Assembly (NCBI RefSeq): GCF_000243135.2
Contig: NC_019903.1
Span: 3,014,001-3,078,000 of the forward strand
Reading direction: 5' to 3'
DNA length: 64,000 nt
Source of the DNA: Desulfitobacterium dichloroeliminans LMG P-21439
GTDB lineage: Bacteria > Bacillota > Desulfitobacteriia > Desulfitobacteriales > Desulfitobacteriaceae
This document shows, one piece after another, positions 7,963 through 16,398 of this stretch. A program made the translations under genes and the position numbers. The notes under the pieces are model-generated. The model worked only from the letters and a program-made list of their open reading frames with translations, was not told the DNA's origin and did no database searches. Position 1 is the stretch's first letter, and each line of letters opens with the position of its first letter.

Positions 7963-9105
7963 TCACAATCCGCCGATAACGGCTTCTGTCGTCTTAATAA
8001 CGTAGTGATACTCGCCTTCCGTCATTCCGGCATAAAGTGGCAAACGCAGCAAACCTTGCGCTGATTTCTCCGTAACTGGCAAATCACTCGGCTGATATCC
8101 CATTTTTCTACCCATTGGAGAACTATGGAGAGGTAGAAAATGAAAAGAAGCCGCCACTCCCCTACTTTTTAATTCTGCCAAAACGAAATCTCTGATAACT
8201 TGTCTATCGAACATAACCCAGAAGATATGATAATTAGATTCACACTCTGGAGGAATCTCCATCACTTTCAGAATCCCCTGCTTCTCATAAGGCTCAAAAG
8301 CATTACGATACAAGGTATAAATAGCTTTCCTCTGCTCCGTAATCTCCTGCATCACCTCAAGCTGGGCTAACAATACAGCCATCAGCAGATCGGAAGGAGA
8401 ATAGCTTGACCCCTGATCAAGCCAATTGTAGTTATGCACATCACCCCGCAAAAACTGACTACGATTGGTGCCCTTTTGCCGGCTGATCTCGGCTTTCTCA
8501 ATAATTTGTGTGTTTTTTTCATGGATAAGCAAGGCCCCACCCTCACCACAGGTATAGTTCTTTGTGCCATGAAAACTATAACAGCCAAAGTCGCCGATGG
8601 TCCCTAGATACTGCCCCCGATATTTTGCATTTACTCCTTGAGCAGCATCCTCGATAACCTGCAAATGATGGTTCGCAGCAATTGTCATGAGTCTGTCCAT
8701 ATCACAAGCTACTCCAGCATAATGAACTGGGATTATGGCTTTCGTCTTTGCCGTAATCTTTCTCTCTAAATCTACGGGATCAATATTTAAGGTGTCCGCT
8801 TTTACTTCAATAAAGACCGGCTTCGCTCCCCTTAATAATACAGCGTTGGCCGTTGAAGAAAAGGTAAAGGAAGGCATAATAACCTCGTCATCAGGTCCAA
8901 GGTCGGCAAGGATCACCGCCAGCTCCAAGGCATGTGTGCCTGATGTCATCATCAGAGCCTTGCTTGCCTTAAAGCTCTTCTCGATAAAAGCTACAACTCT
9001 CTCAGTGTAAAATCCATCCCCGCTTATTTGACCTCTTTCCAAGGCATCAATAACATACGTCTTTTCTTTTTCTGACACATATGGCTTATAGCTTGGAATA
9101 TTCAT
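7963..9105 (-). CDS. wecE: dTDP-4-amino-4,6-dideoxygalactose transaminase (WecE-like)
   Basis: 380 aa DegT/DnrJ/EryC1/StrS family PLP aminotransferase. Many stretches match E. coli WecE/RffA as I recall it: EVIMPSFTFSSTANA, IIPVHYAGVACDMD, VIEDAAQGVN, and SFHGTKNYTCGEGG with the PLP-linking Lys, followed by KGTNRSQFLRG. WecE converts dTDP-4-keto-6-deoxyglucose to dTDP-4-amino-4,6-dideoxygalactose (TDP-Fuc4N), a donor for cell-surface glycans. It is first in a minus-strand run with the GT2 and ATP-grasp genes. No rml genes for the keto-sugar precursor are in the window, so that must come from elsewhere. Start ATG preceded by AAGGGAT. Confidence 0.88.
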   Translation of the reverse strand: MNIPSYKPYVSEKEKTYVIDALERGQISGDGFYTERVVAFIEKSFKASKALMMTSGTHALELAVILADLGPDDEVIMPSFTFSSTANAVLLRGAKPVFIEVKADTLNIDPVDLERKITAKTKAIIPVHYAGVACDMDRLMTIAANHHLQVIEDAAQGVNAKYRGQYLGTIGDFGCYSFHGTKNYTCGEGGALLIHEKNTQIIEKAEISRQKGTNRSQFLRGDVHNYNWLDQGSSYSPSDLLMAVLLAQLEVMQEITEQRKAIYTLYRNAFEPYEKQGILKVMEIPPECESNYHIFWVMFDRQVIRDFVLAELKSRGVAASFHFLPLHSSPMGRKMGYQPSDLPVTEKSAQGLLRLPLYAGMTEGEYHYVIKTTEAVIGGL

Positions 9106-9205
9106 AAAAGATCCCTTCTGTTCATGTCCGTACTTTTCTCAATCTTATTCTATTATATAGTGTACTTAGCTTGTTTCAAGAGACTTTGATTCATTCTTTG
9201 ATGCA

Positions 9206-11108
9206 ATCGGGTAGGAGGCCACCCATTATTTGAGTGGCCGACCTCCCACAGCACCGTACGTACCGTTCGGTATACGGCGCTTCCAAAGTTTACGCGTTAC
9301 TACGCAGAATAACATTCACTAAAACTGAGATATCCAATCCGTTTGAAACGTTCGTTGGATAGGGCTTTTGTCAAGATAGGGCTATGGGCTGTTCGCCAAT
9401 AGCCTTTTCTTGTGTTTGCCCACATCCATGCTTGTTCCCTAGCAATTCCTGTTTTCTTTAGGTTTTCAAAACGTGTCCGGACTTTCTTCCATCGTTTCCA
9501 AGTAACCATCCTTATTCGACTTCTTAGCCACTCATCTACGTTCTTGAGCAGGGTCTTTGCATCCGCTAGTTTGAAGTAATTCGTCCATCCTCGAACCACT
9601 TGGTTGAGTTTTATTCGGCGTTCTTCGATTCCCATTCCGTTGCTACGCCCAGTCACTTCCCGGACTTTGTCCTTGAGTTTCTGAATGCTCTTGGGATGGA
9701 TTCTTAAACGTCCCTCTCCTCGATAGATGTAAAAGCTATATCCCAAATACTTTACATACCTTACATGTGCAACCTTCGTTTTCTCCCGATTCACCTTTAG
9801 CAATAATTTTCCTTCGATGAACGGAAGTATGTGGTCGAGCGTTCGCTGCGCCGCTTTCTTGCTTTTGCAGAAAATCATCATATCGTCTGCATAGCGTACA
9901 AATCGATGCCCACGCTTTTCCAGTTCGTGGTCGCACTCATTAAGCATTATGTTTCCAAGTAAGGGACTCAGGGGGCCGCCTTGTGGCACGCCTTCTGGAC
10001 TTTCCTCGAACAGCCCGTCAGCCATAACTCCTGCTCTTAGGAATTTATGGATCAGTGAGATGACTCGTCCATCTCTTATTGTCTCAGATAGCATTTGAAT
10101 CAATTTACTTTGGTTAACCGTGTCAAAATATTTCTCTAAATCCATGTCTACTACATACTTGTACCCTTCTGTAATATGGATCTGGCATTTCTGTAGCGCA
10201 TCATGGGCACTTCGGTGCGGTCGGAACCCAAAGCTGTTATCTGAGAATTGTTTTTCAAAGATTGGACTTAGGACTTGAGTTATCGCTTGTTGGATTAACC
10301 TGTCTACGACTGTTGGTATTCCCAGTTTTCTAGTCTTCCCGTTCTCTTTAGGTATCTCTACCCTCCGCACGGGTTTTGGATGGTATTTGCCATCCCAGAG
10401 GGATTGCAAGAGTTCGTTCTTGTGGTCTTTCAGGAAGGGTAGAAGTTCATCCACCTGCATACCATCGATTCCACCTGCACCTTTATTCCTCTTTACCTGT
10501 TTATAAGCTTGGTTAAGGTTTTCGGCACTAAGAATCTGCTCAAGCAAACCTTCCATCTGCTCGTTCGTGTTGGTGCTGTCGGTTTCAGTCATCTTAGCTG
10601 GCGCGCACACTTCCGCATACTCTCTCTGTTCCGCAGATACCCTTTGCAGATAGTCTTCCAATCGAAGTTGTCTGTGTTTTGAATTACCACTTTCAGTAAC
10701 TTTCATTGACCCGCACCTCCTTTGGTTCAGCCCTTTCGTCGGTGTCTAGACCACCTCTGTACTATGGCTTCTGCTGACTCCTCACGACAAATCTTGTTTC
10801 AACCGGGTTTCTTACTCTGTTTCCACCCGTCCGTGAGGCCTCCCACGGTAAGACGATTCACTTTCATTCCATGTACCCGCATCATTTACGCTGACGTGTC
10901 TGTGTAGCTTTTGGGCTTCAACTTGTTAAGCAGTCTTACCCCACGTTTCGCGCCTGATGATGTTTGTGTTCCTCGGGCCGGAACTTTGCTGCCGGCTTCC
11001 TTCAGATTCCACCTCGCGATGGACACCCTTGCCTTAGGCTAATGGTTGGTCGCTACATACCCCCATAACGGACTTTCACCGTCTAGTTAATCATCATGCA
11101 TGGCGCAC
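9206..11108 (-). mobile_element. Group IIC intron, complete
   Basis: Read on the minus strand, the element begins with the group II 5' consensus GTGCG at 11108, has a long structured domain I-III region (about 11108-10707, noncoding), the maturase ORF, and then domain V at 9250-9281, a 34-nt-class hairpin with 2-nt CG bulge and the catalytic triad written CGC, the form known from class IIC. Domain VI follows (GGTCGGCCACTC / TGGGTGGCCTCC arms) and the intron ends at CCGAT, 9206. Total about 1.9 kb. It sits 4-5 nt after a 15-bp hairpin downstream of selB, the target type class IIC introns use. Boundaries are inferred from consensus ends. Confidence 0.85.
9300..10706 (-). CDS. ltrA: Group II intron reverse transcriptase/maturase
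   Basis: 468 aa. Reverse transcriptase blocks in order: RNKGAGGIDGM (RT0-1), PKENGKTRKLGIPTVVDRLIQQ, SFGFRPHRSAHDAL, VVDMDLEKYFDTVN, GVPQGGPLSPLLGNIML, and the catalytic FVRYADD (YADD). The maturase X/thumb region follows (RRIKLNQVVRGWTNYFKLAD) and a short end GYWRTAHSPILTKAL. There is no HNH endonuclease domain, as usual for class IIC. It splices and mobilises the surrounding intron. Start ATG at 10706 preceded by AAAGGAGGTG. The frame is intact, so the intron may be active. Confidence 0.95.
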   Translation of the reverse strand: MKVTESGNSKHRQLRLEDYLQRVSAEQREYAEVCAPAKMTETDSTNTNEQMEGLLEQILSAENLNQAYKQVKRNKGAGGIDGMQVDELLPFLKDHKNELLQSLWDGKYHPKPVRRVEIPKENGKTRKLGIPTVVDRLIQQAITQVLSPIFEKQFSDNSFGFRPHRSAHDALQKCQIHITEGYKYVVDMDLEKYFDTVNQSKLIQMLSETIRDGRVISLIHKFLRAGVMADGLFEESPEGVPQGGPLSPLLGNIMLNECDHELEKRGHRFVRYADDMMIFCKSKKAAQRTLDHILPFIEGKLLLKVNREKTKVAHVRYVKYLGYSFYIYRGEGRLRIHPKSIQKLKDKVREVTGRSNGMGIEERRIKLNQVVRGWTNYFKLADAKTLLKNVDEWLRSRIRMVTWKRWKKVRTRFENLKKTGIAREQAWMWANTRKGYWRTAHSPILTKALSNERFKRIGYLSFSECYSA

Positions 11109-11112
11109 TTAG

Positions 11113-11145
11113 AAGGCTTCGATGAGAATTTCTCATCGAAGCCTT
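11113..11145 (-). terminator. selB: Hairpin downstream of selB, intron target
   Basis: Perfect 15-bp inverted repeat (11113-11127 with 11131-11145) about 95 bp after the selB stop. On the minus strand the U-tract is poor (TTCTAA, then the intron starts at 11108); on the plus strand it is followed by TTTT. It is probably the selB terminator whose tail was displaced by the group IIC intron. Confidence 0.75.
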
Positions 11146-11239
11146 TTGGCATTCTTTACGATGTATTGTCCTTCTAAAAGCAGCTTTGACCTCTGCGATA
11201 CTGCTCAATGCTGGATAGCAGCTTAATTTTACAAAAACC

Positions 11240-13144
11240 CTAGTAGTTAGGGCCCGGTATGCGAACATCTTCTTTTCTGAGAGTAATCTTTAGCTTGTCA
11301 AAATACTCCAGATAAGCAACAACGGTCTTTCTGCCGGTCTGAAGAGCATCTCGGACTTCCGCCACGCTAATGGTTCCTTGGGCATCCATTAAGGAGCGAA
11401 TGGTCTGCAAGACCTTTTCAAAAGCTTCTTTATGGACGAGGATTCCTTGACCCAGATCCACAAGTTGGCCCGATTTGAGAAAGAATTTGACAATCTCCTC
11501 GATGTCACCGGGTTTCATATTGATATCTTTGGCAACCTGCAGAGTACTCCCTGTATTCACACCATAAGTTAAGAACGCCTTCTCCATAAGAGCTATTTCC
11601 TTAGAAGCTAGTATTCTTTCTAAGGCAATACCGTTCGGTTCAGATAAGAAATTGCCATCTAATCTAAGCCGCTGATTAACGATAAAGTGATTGAGCAGAG
11701 CGGCAAAGTCTTTCGAGTCTATCACCTGAAAAATGCCGCTTTTCATTTCTTCCTTATCAATTTGATAACGATAAGGATATTTATTATACATTTTTCTAAA
11801 AGCAGCAATTGCTTTGGTATAATATTTTTCTAATTGAAGGTGACTTAGGTATTTATTCGTTTCCTTCAGTAAAATGAGCTTTCCTGATGTAACTTCTCTA
11901 TCTAGAGTTTCCTGGACTTGACTCCTATCTGTATTCAGAGCTTGCCCCAACTCATCTAGCCCGAGAGGTTTTTCTGAAGAATTTAATACCAAGGAGATCA
12001 ACTCTTCTAGGGTACCATTTTCGCCGATGTCCATAGCCTGCATGGTTTCCGGTGCAAATCGTTGCCTGTTTTTGGTCGTATGATACAGTATCCAGCCACC
12101 ACCAATAGTCACTTCCGGTGAATAGCTACGGATAATAAATCGGTCTTTACGCAGAATCACGACTGGTTCTTCAAAACGCAGCTGGACATATCCTTTACTT
12201 CCTTCAGTAATCTCATCAGTTCCTAAAAGTCTGACCCGAGCCAGAACCTCCTTCGTTCCGCTGTGCAGATGCACTCTTTGATTATGAATCAAGCTGCCTT
12301 TGCCTTTGACAGTGTAGACAAGGGCATCGGCAATGCGGATTGGATTCAGGGTCCCTTCGTGTGCCGCAGTATCTCCGCGTTTGATTTCTGATTTTTCGAT
12401 TCCTGTGAGATTTAAAGCGCAGCGGTCACCTGCGGTAGCTTCATCAACACCGGTATTATGCACTTGAATTCCCTTGACACGTGCTGTCAGCCCCGCAGGG
12501 TATATTTCTAAGGTATCTCCTTTGTTTACTTTGCCCCCTGTTATCGTTCCGGTGATGACGGTCCCGTGGCCGGTCATGGAAAACACTCTGTCAATGGGCA
12601 ACCGAAATATTTCTCGTCCCTCTCTGGCGTGCACCTTTAAGGCAAGTTGGTCTAAAACTTCTAACAGTTGAGGGATTCCTTCACCCGTTACAGAAGAGAC
12701 TGGGACGATAGGGCTTCCTCCCAGTGTCGTCCCCTGAACCGCATTCTTAATATCTTCAAAGACCATTTCCAGCCATTCAGCATCGACAAGATCGGTCTTC
12801 GTTAAAGCAATGACACCGGATTCGACATTGAGTAGATTTAGAATATCCAAGTGTTCCCTGGTTTGCGGCATAATTCCTTCATCAGCTGCAATGACCAACA
12901 TGACCAGGTCGATACCCGTAGCACCGGCCACCATGGTCTTGACAAATTTCTCATGTCCGGGAACATCGATGATGGACAGCATCTGGCCGGAAGGTAGCGT
13001 CAAGGCAGCAAAGCCCAGTTCAATGGTCATGCCGCGGCGTCTTTCTTCCTCAAGACGATCTGTGTCGACATCGGTTAATCTTTTTACTAGAGATGTTTTG
13101 CCGTGGTCAATATGGCCAGCTGTTCCTAAAACAATCTTTTTCAT
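11240..13144 (-). CDS. selB: Selenocysteine-specific elongation factor SelB
   Basis: 634 aa. N-terminal EF-Tu-like GTPase with GTAGHIDHGKTSL (P-loop), DVPGHEKF (G3) and TKTD (G4) in the first 150 residues, then beta-barrel domains, then a C-terminal third made of winged-helix repeats that bind SECIS hairpins in mRNA. It delivers Sec-tRNA-Sec to UGA codons. The gene begins 4 bp after selA ends and shares its transcript. The client is visible in the same locus: fdnG with an internal UGA at 19695-19697. ATG start preceded by GGGGTGA. Confidence 0.97.
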   Translation of the reverse strand: MKKIVLGTAGHIDHGKTSLVKRLTDVDTDRLEEERRRGMTIELGFAALTLPSGQMLSIIDVPGHEKFVKTMVAGATGIDLVMLVIAADEGIMPQTREHLDILNLLNVESGVIALTKTDLVDAEWLEMVFEDIKNAVQGTTLGGSPIVPVSSVTGEGIPQLLEVLDQLALKVHAREGREIFRLPIDRVFSMTGHGTVITGTITGGKVNKGDTLEIYPAGLTARVKGIQVHNTGVDEATAGDRCALNLTGIEKSEIKRGDTAAHEGTLNPIRIADALVYTVKGKGSLIHNQRVHLHSGTKEVLARVRLLGTDEITEGSKGYVQLRFEEPVVILRKDRFIIRSYSPEVTIGGGWILYHTTKNRQRFAPETMQAMDIGENGTLEELISLVLNSSEKPLGLDELGQALNTDRSQVQETLDREVTSGKLILLKETNKYLSHLQLEKYYTKAIAAFRKMYNKYPYRYQIDKEEMKSGIFQVIDSKDFAALLNHFIVNQRLRLDGNFLSEPNGIALERILASKEIALMEKAFLTYGVNTGSTLQVAKDINMKPGDIEEIVKFFLKSGQLVDLGQGILVHKEAFEKVLQTIRSLMDAQGTISVAEVRDALQTGRKTVVAYLEYFDKLKITLRKEDVRIPGPNY

Positions 13145-13148
13145 TCAT

Positions 13149-14576
13149 TCACCCCACGATGCCCTGTAAGGTCTGCGTAATCACCGGAAATTCGGTTGCT
13201 AATATCGTTCGAACATTCAACAGAACTTTGTCCTTATGGATTCTGCCAATAATTGGTGTGGTCGCCTTTCTGAGAAGGATCTGCAGCTCATTGGCAGACA
13301 AACCCTCTATGGTCAAAGATATGGCTTTACCCTTTAGCAGAACATCCGGCAAAGAGCCACCCCCTGCTTCATCTTCGACATCCACAATTTCCGTTTGGCA
13401 TCGATCACCTAGCACAGCAAGCAGTTGTCGATCGAGTTCCTGTGCTCTCAGCAACAAATCTTCTTGACTTAAATCCAACATGTTTAAGGCCGGAATTTGC
13501 TCAACAGCCTTTTCTGGGTTCAAATAGATAGTCAATACCGCAGTCAAAGCCGCAATTGAACTTTTGTCACAGCGGACAATGCGGGCCAGAGGGTTCTTTT
13601 TGATTTTATCTATCAAGGCCTTCTTGCCGACGATTACCCCAACCTGTGGGCCTCCTAACAATTTATCTCCGCTAAAAGTGACGAGATCCACCCCGCTAGC
13701 GATAACTTCCTGAACTGTAGGCTCATAGGGCAATCCAATTTGGGTCAAATCATAGAGGCAACCGCTACCCAAATCCTCCATGACCAGTACATCCTTTTCC
13801 CTGCCCAGTCCCACTAAATCCTGACGTGAGACTTCTGCAGTAAAGCCGGAGATTTTGTAGTTGCTAGTGTGCACTTTCAACAAAACTGCCGTATTTTCGG
13901 AAAGGGCTTGGGCGTAATCCTTGTCTTTCGTTTTATTCGTGGTCCCGACTTCGATCATAGTACAGCCGCTGGAGGAAATAATATCCGGTATGCGAAAGCT
14001 TCCCCCAATTTCGACCAGCTGTCCTCTGGAAACGATGACTTCTCCCTGGTTGGCCAAAGTATTCAGACTTAAGAACACTGCTGCTGCGTTATTGTTGACG
14101 ACCATCGCACTTTCGGCACCGGTCAAACGGGTAATCAACGGCTCAATATGAGCGTGACGAGAACCGCGGTGGCCGCTTTCGAGGTCGAACTCCAGGTTAC
14201 TGTAGCCTTCATTGACTTTATGTATCTGAACGATTGCCTCATAGGGCAGAGGTGCTCTTCCCAAATTGGTATGAAGAACAATGCCTGTTGCATTGATTAC
14301 TTTCTTTAGTCCAGTATTCTTTTCTTCACTAATTTTACTTTTAATCTTCTCAATTAAGTAGGTAGTAATCTTCTGACGATCGAGGAGGGACATTGATTCT
14401 GTAAATAATGAATCGGTGTGCAACTGTTGTCTATATTCACCTATGACCTGCGTTAGTATATCCATAAGCAGAGGCTTTCCAATCGTGTGCAGCAAAGCCA
14501 CAACTTCAGCGTGCTCGAGAATTTCATTCATCGGAGTGATGGTTCGCAGCGCCTTGTGTAGTTGATCCTTCTCCAA
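13149..14576 (-). CDS. selA: L-seryl-tRNA(Sec) selenium transferase SelA
   Basis: 475 aa PLP enzyme that converts Ser-tRNA-Sec to Sec-tRNA-Sec with selenophosphate. Family signatures: VINATGIVLHTNLGRAPLP, NLEFDLESGHRGSR, NNNAAAVFL, and the PLP-lysine loop FSGDKLLGGPQVG. The start is a TTG at 14576, chosen because GGGAGG lies 7 nt upstream. It sits between selC and selB in the same direction, so tRNA, charging enzyme and elongation factor form one unit. No selD (selenophosphate synthetase) is in the window. Confidence 0.97.
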   Translation of the reverse strand: MEKDQLHKALRTITPMNEILEHAEVVALLHTIGKPLLMDILTQVIGEYRQQLHTDSLFTESMSLLDRQKITTYLIEKIKSKISEEKNTGLKKVINATGIVLHTNLGRAPLPYEAIVQIHKVNEGYSNLEFDLESGHRGSRHAHIEPLITRLTGAESAMVVNNNAAAVFLSLNTLANQGEVIVSRGQLVEIGGSFRIPDIISSSGCTMIEVGTTNKTKDKDYAQALSENTAVLLKVHTSNYKISGFTAEVSRQDLVGLGREKDVLVMEDLGSGCLYDLTQIGLPYEPTVQEVIASGVDLVTFSGDKLLGGPQVGVIVGKKALIDKIKKNPLARIVRCDKSSIAALTAVLTIYLNPEKAVEQIPALNMLDLSQEDLLLRAQELDRQLLAVLGDRCQTEIVDVEDEAGGGSLPDVLLKGKAISLTIEGLSANELQILLRKATTPIIGRIHKDKVLLNVRTILATEFPVITQTLQGIVG

Positions 14577-14660
14577 AACAATGCCTCCCTATGTAAAGGG
14601 ACATGAATTCCGCAGCCTCAGCCGCTTGCTCATGCCCATCGCAATCATTACCATGTTTGT

Positions 14661-14757
14661 TGGCGGGAATGTGTAGGAGTCGAACCTACCTCGGCCGGAT
14701 CACCCACCCGACAACGGATTTGAAGTCCGCGGAACCCACCGGGATCCATCCATCCCC
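14661..14757 (-). tRNA. selC: Selenocysteine tRNA, anticodon UCA
   Basis: 97 nt including an encoded CCA. Anticodon arm CGGA-CTTCAAA-TCCG (anticodon TCA reading UGA), a long variable arm typical of tRNA-Sec, T arm GTAGG-TTCGACT-CCTAC, and an extended acceptor stem of about eight pairs starting GGGGATGG (the eighth pair is G.A). It lies directly upstream of selA in the same orientation. Confidence 0.93.
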
Positions 14758-14764
14758 AATAATA

Positions 14765-14792
14765 GTTATACCATATCTAATATAATTTTCAA
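14765..14792 (-). promoter_or_regulatory. selC: Likely selC-selA-selB promoter
   Basis: On the minus strand TTGAAA (14787-14792), a 16-nt spacer and TATAAC (14765-14770). The expected transcription start, about 7 nt on, falls at the first base of the tRNA (14757), which supports the assignment. Confidence 0.6.
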
Positions 14793-14826
14793 ATAATTAT
14801 ATTATTAGCTCTACTAATTGTTTTTA

Positions 14827-15555
14827 TTAGTTCCACCCTTTTTGTCCGGCTAGCCATTGTTCTGCTGCATAATTGAGAGGCATCGTGCGGATGTCTTCCC
14901 AAACCAAATCTTGGGTGTTCAATTCTCGCAAATCTACCTGTTTAAAATATGAACCACAATCAGAGCAAACACCAATCTCGATGCCAGGGTATTTTTCAGA
15001 TTTAAGATAGGTCTGCTTTTTGGCATCCTCACTGCCACAGCTTGCGCAACCGGAAGCACCGACAGGTCTTTGATAGCTGCAGACCAGACATTTCTGGTAG
15101 CGTTTGCCTAAGGGTCGTGCCAAAACGGTCATAAAATGCTTTTCTCCGCAGACTGGGCAAGTTCCAAACGACTGGTTTTCCTCGCTGGGGGTATTAATGC
15201 TCGTTTGACAAATCAGCTGGGCAATACCCGCGAGAGCTAACTGCAGCCGAGCGGCATTAGCATCCTCCAAAGTCTCCCCATCCTTGAACTTGTGTAGGAG
15301 TATGCGCAAAACAGCAGCTTCCTGGGGCTCACCTGCAACTTGATTGAGCCTTTGCCACAACTCAACGATGCTATCTTCGGGTAAACTATCCAAAGTAAAA
15401 TATGGCGAGGTCTGGGCAAGCTGGACTCCTGCCACCACCTCTGGAGCCTGACTTTCTTGCCAAAGCTGTATTTCTGCTTGTAATTTTAGATAATTCTCCC
15501 TAACTGCTGATAAATGCAGTTCATTCAGCTCATTATTCAAAATGTTCGTCTGCAC
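14827..15555 (-). CDS. fdhE: Formate dehydrogenase accessory protein FdhE
   Basis: 242 aa. N-terminal helical half, then a C-terminal half with four CxxC knuckles: CPVCGEKH, CLVCSYQRP, CASCGSED, CSDCGSY, the rubredoxin-like iron/zinc sites of FdhE. The family is needed to make active respiratory formate dehydrogenase and binds the catalytic subunit. GTG start at 15555 preceded by AAGGAGGGTG. It is the last gene of the fdnG-fdnH-fdnI-fdhE run, separated from fdnI by a 165-bp gap holding a long hairpin. Confidence 0.92.
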   Translation of the reverse strand: MQTNILNNELNELHLSAVRENYLKLQAEIQLWQESQAPEVVAGVQLAQTSPYFTLDSLPEDSIVELWQRLNQVAGEPQEAAVLRILLHKFKDGETLEDANAARLQLALAGIAQLICQTSINTPSEENQSFGTCPVCGEKHFMTVLARPLGKRYQKCLVCSYQRPVGASGCASCGSEDAKKQTYLKSEKYPGIEIGVCSDCGSYFKQVDLRELNTQDLVWEDIRTMPLNYAAEQWLAGQKGWN

Positions 15556-15649
15556 AATTCACCCTCCTTACAGAAAACCTGACTTCGCAGAGATGCGACG
15601 TCAATAGTTCTCAGATGCGTCATAAAATCACTCAATAATGCGTTAAAGG

Positions 15650-15702
15650 AAGTCTGCTGCAAACCCTGAGCATGGAATTTCTTCAGGGCCTGCAACAGAC
15701 TT
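15650..15702 (-). other. Long imperfect hairpin between fdnI and fdhE
   Basis: Two 20-nt arms (15650-15669 and 15683-15702) pair at 17 of 20 positions around a 13-nt loop. No U-tract follows on the minus strand, so it does not look like a simple terminator; it may stabilise the upstream mRNA or lower fdhE expression. Confidence 0.6.
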
Positions 15703-15720
15703 AATAATACCACAGAACAA

Positions 15721-16398
15721 TTAGGATTTCTCTTGCTTTTGAATCTCCTCATACCAAGCCCCATGATGGGTCTTAGCAAAGGATTCGGGAACATGACCCT
15801 TTACCATCCCCTGCAAGGCGACCCGTGATTCTGGGTGCAATAGCGAAAGGTACATATGCCCAATCAAGGCCGCTGTCATAAAGATCATGGACAAATCATG
15901 AATGGGGTAGGCAAATCGCACCAGTCCGATGGGGAAATATTGGGGGAACCACATAATAACCCCACTTAGAGTTATAAAGACTGTACCGAAGATGGTGATT
16001 AGAGAGTTGATTTTTTCCCCTCCGTTATACTTTGCTTGAGGAGGGTAATTGCCATGGCCACCAAAAAACTCAACAGCAAAAGCCTTCACATGCATCGCAT
16101 CGGCTTTCGTCCAGACAAATACAGAACGTAACCAGGACCAGTGATGCTTTCGTTCACCGATGAAGAACAGCAGTCCTACAATGACCACAAAGACTATCGC
16201 AAAAACACGGTGGATGATTCGTGCATTGTCAATGCCACCCACGATCGCCATGACCGGTCGGAAAGTCACTGACATAACAGCTAGACCTGTAAAGAGGAGA
16301 ATCAAGTAGGAAAAAGCATGAACCCAGTGGCTCAACCGTTCTCCTCCGGTGAATCTAAGAACTTTTCCTTCAGGGACTTGCTTTAAATTCTCTGCCAT
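15721..16398 (-). CDS. fdnI: Formate dehydrogenase cytochrome b subunit
   Basis: 225 aa. Four membrane helices with the cytochrome b556 pattern: RLSHWVHAFSYLILLFTGL (heme His in helix 1), IHRVFAIVFVVIVGLLFF, ITIFGTVFITLSGVIMWF, and IHDLSMIFMTAALIGHMYLSLLHPE with further histidines. It passes electrons from the iron-sulfur subunit to the quinone pool. It overlaps fdnH by one base (stop/start), showing coupling. Length and helix count match the FdnI/FdoI family. Confidence 0.93.
   Translation of the reverse strand: MAENLKQVPEGKVLRFTGGERLSHWVHAFSYLILLFTGLAVMSVTFRPVMAIVGGIDNARIIHRVFAIVFVVIVGLLFFIGERKHHWSWLRSVFVWTKADAMHVKAFAVEFFGGHGNYPPQAKYNGGEKINSLITIFGTVFITLSGVIMWFPQYFPIGLVRFAYPIHDLSMIFMTAALIGHMYLSLLHPESRVALQGMVKGHVPESFAKTHHGAWYEEIQKQEKS

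Noticed and set aside
9300-10706. Reverse transcriptase as a retron, DGR or defence RT
   Set aside because: Intron ends, domain V and domain VI are present around it and the thumb/maturase region is of group II type.
15537-15794. 85-aa frame on the minus strand between fdhE and fdnI
   Set aside because: It overlaps both genes in another frame, runs through the long hairpin, and has no ribosome site or family features.
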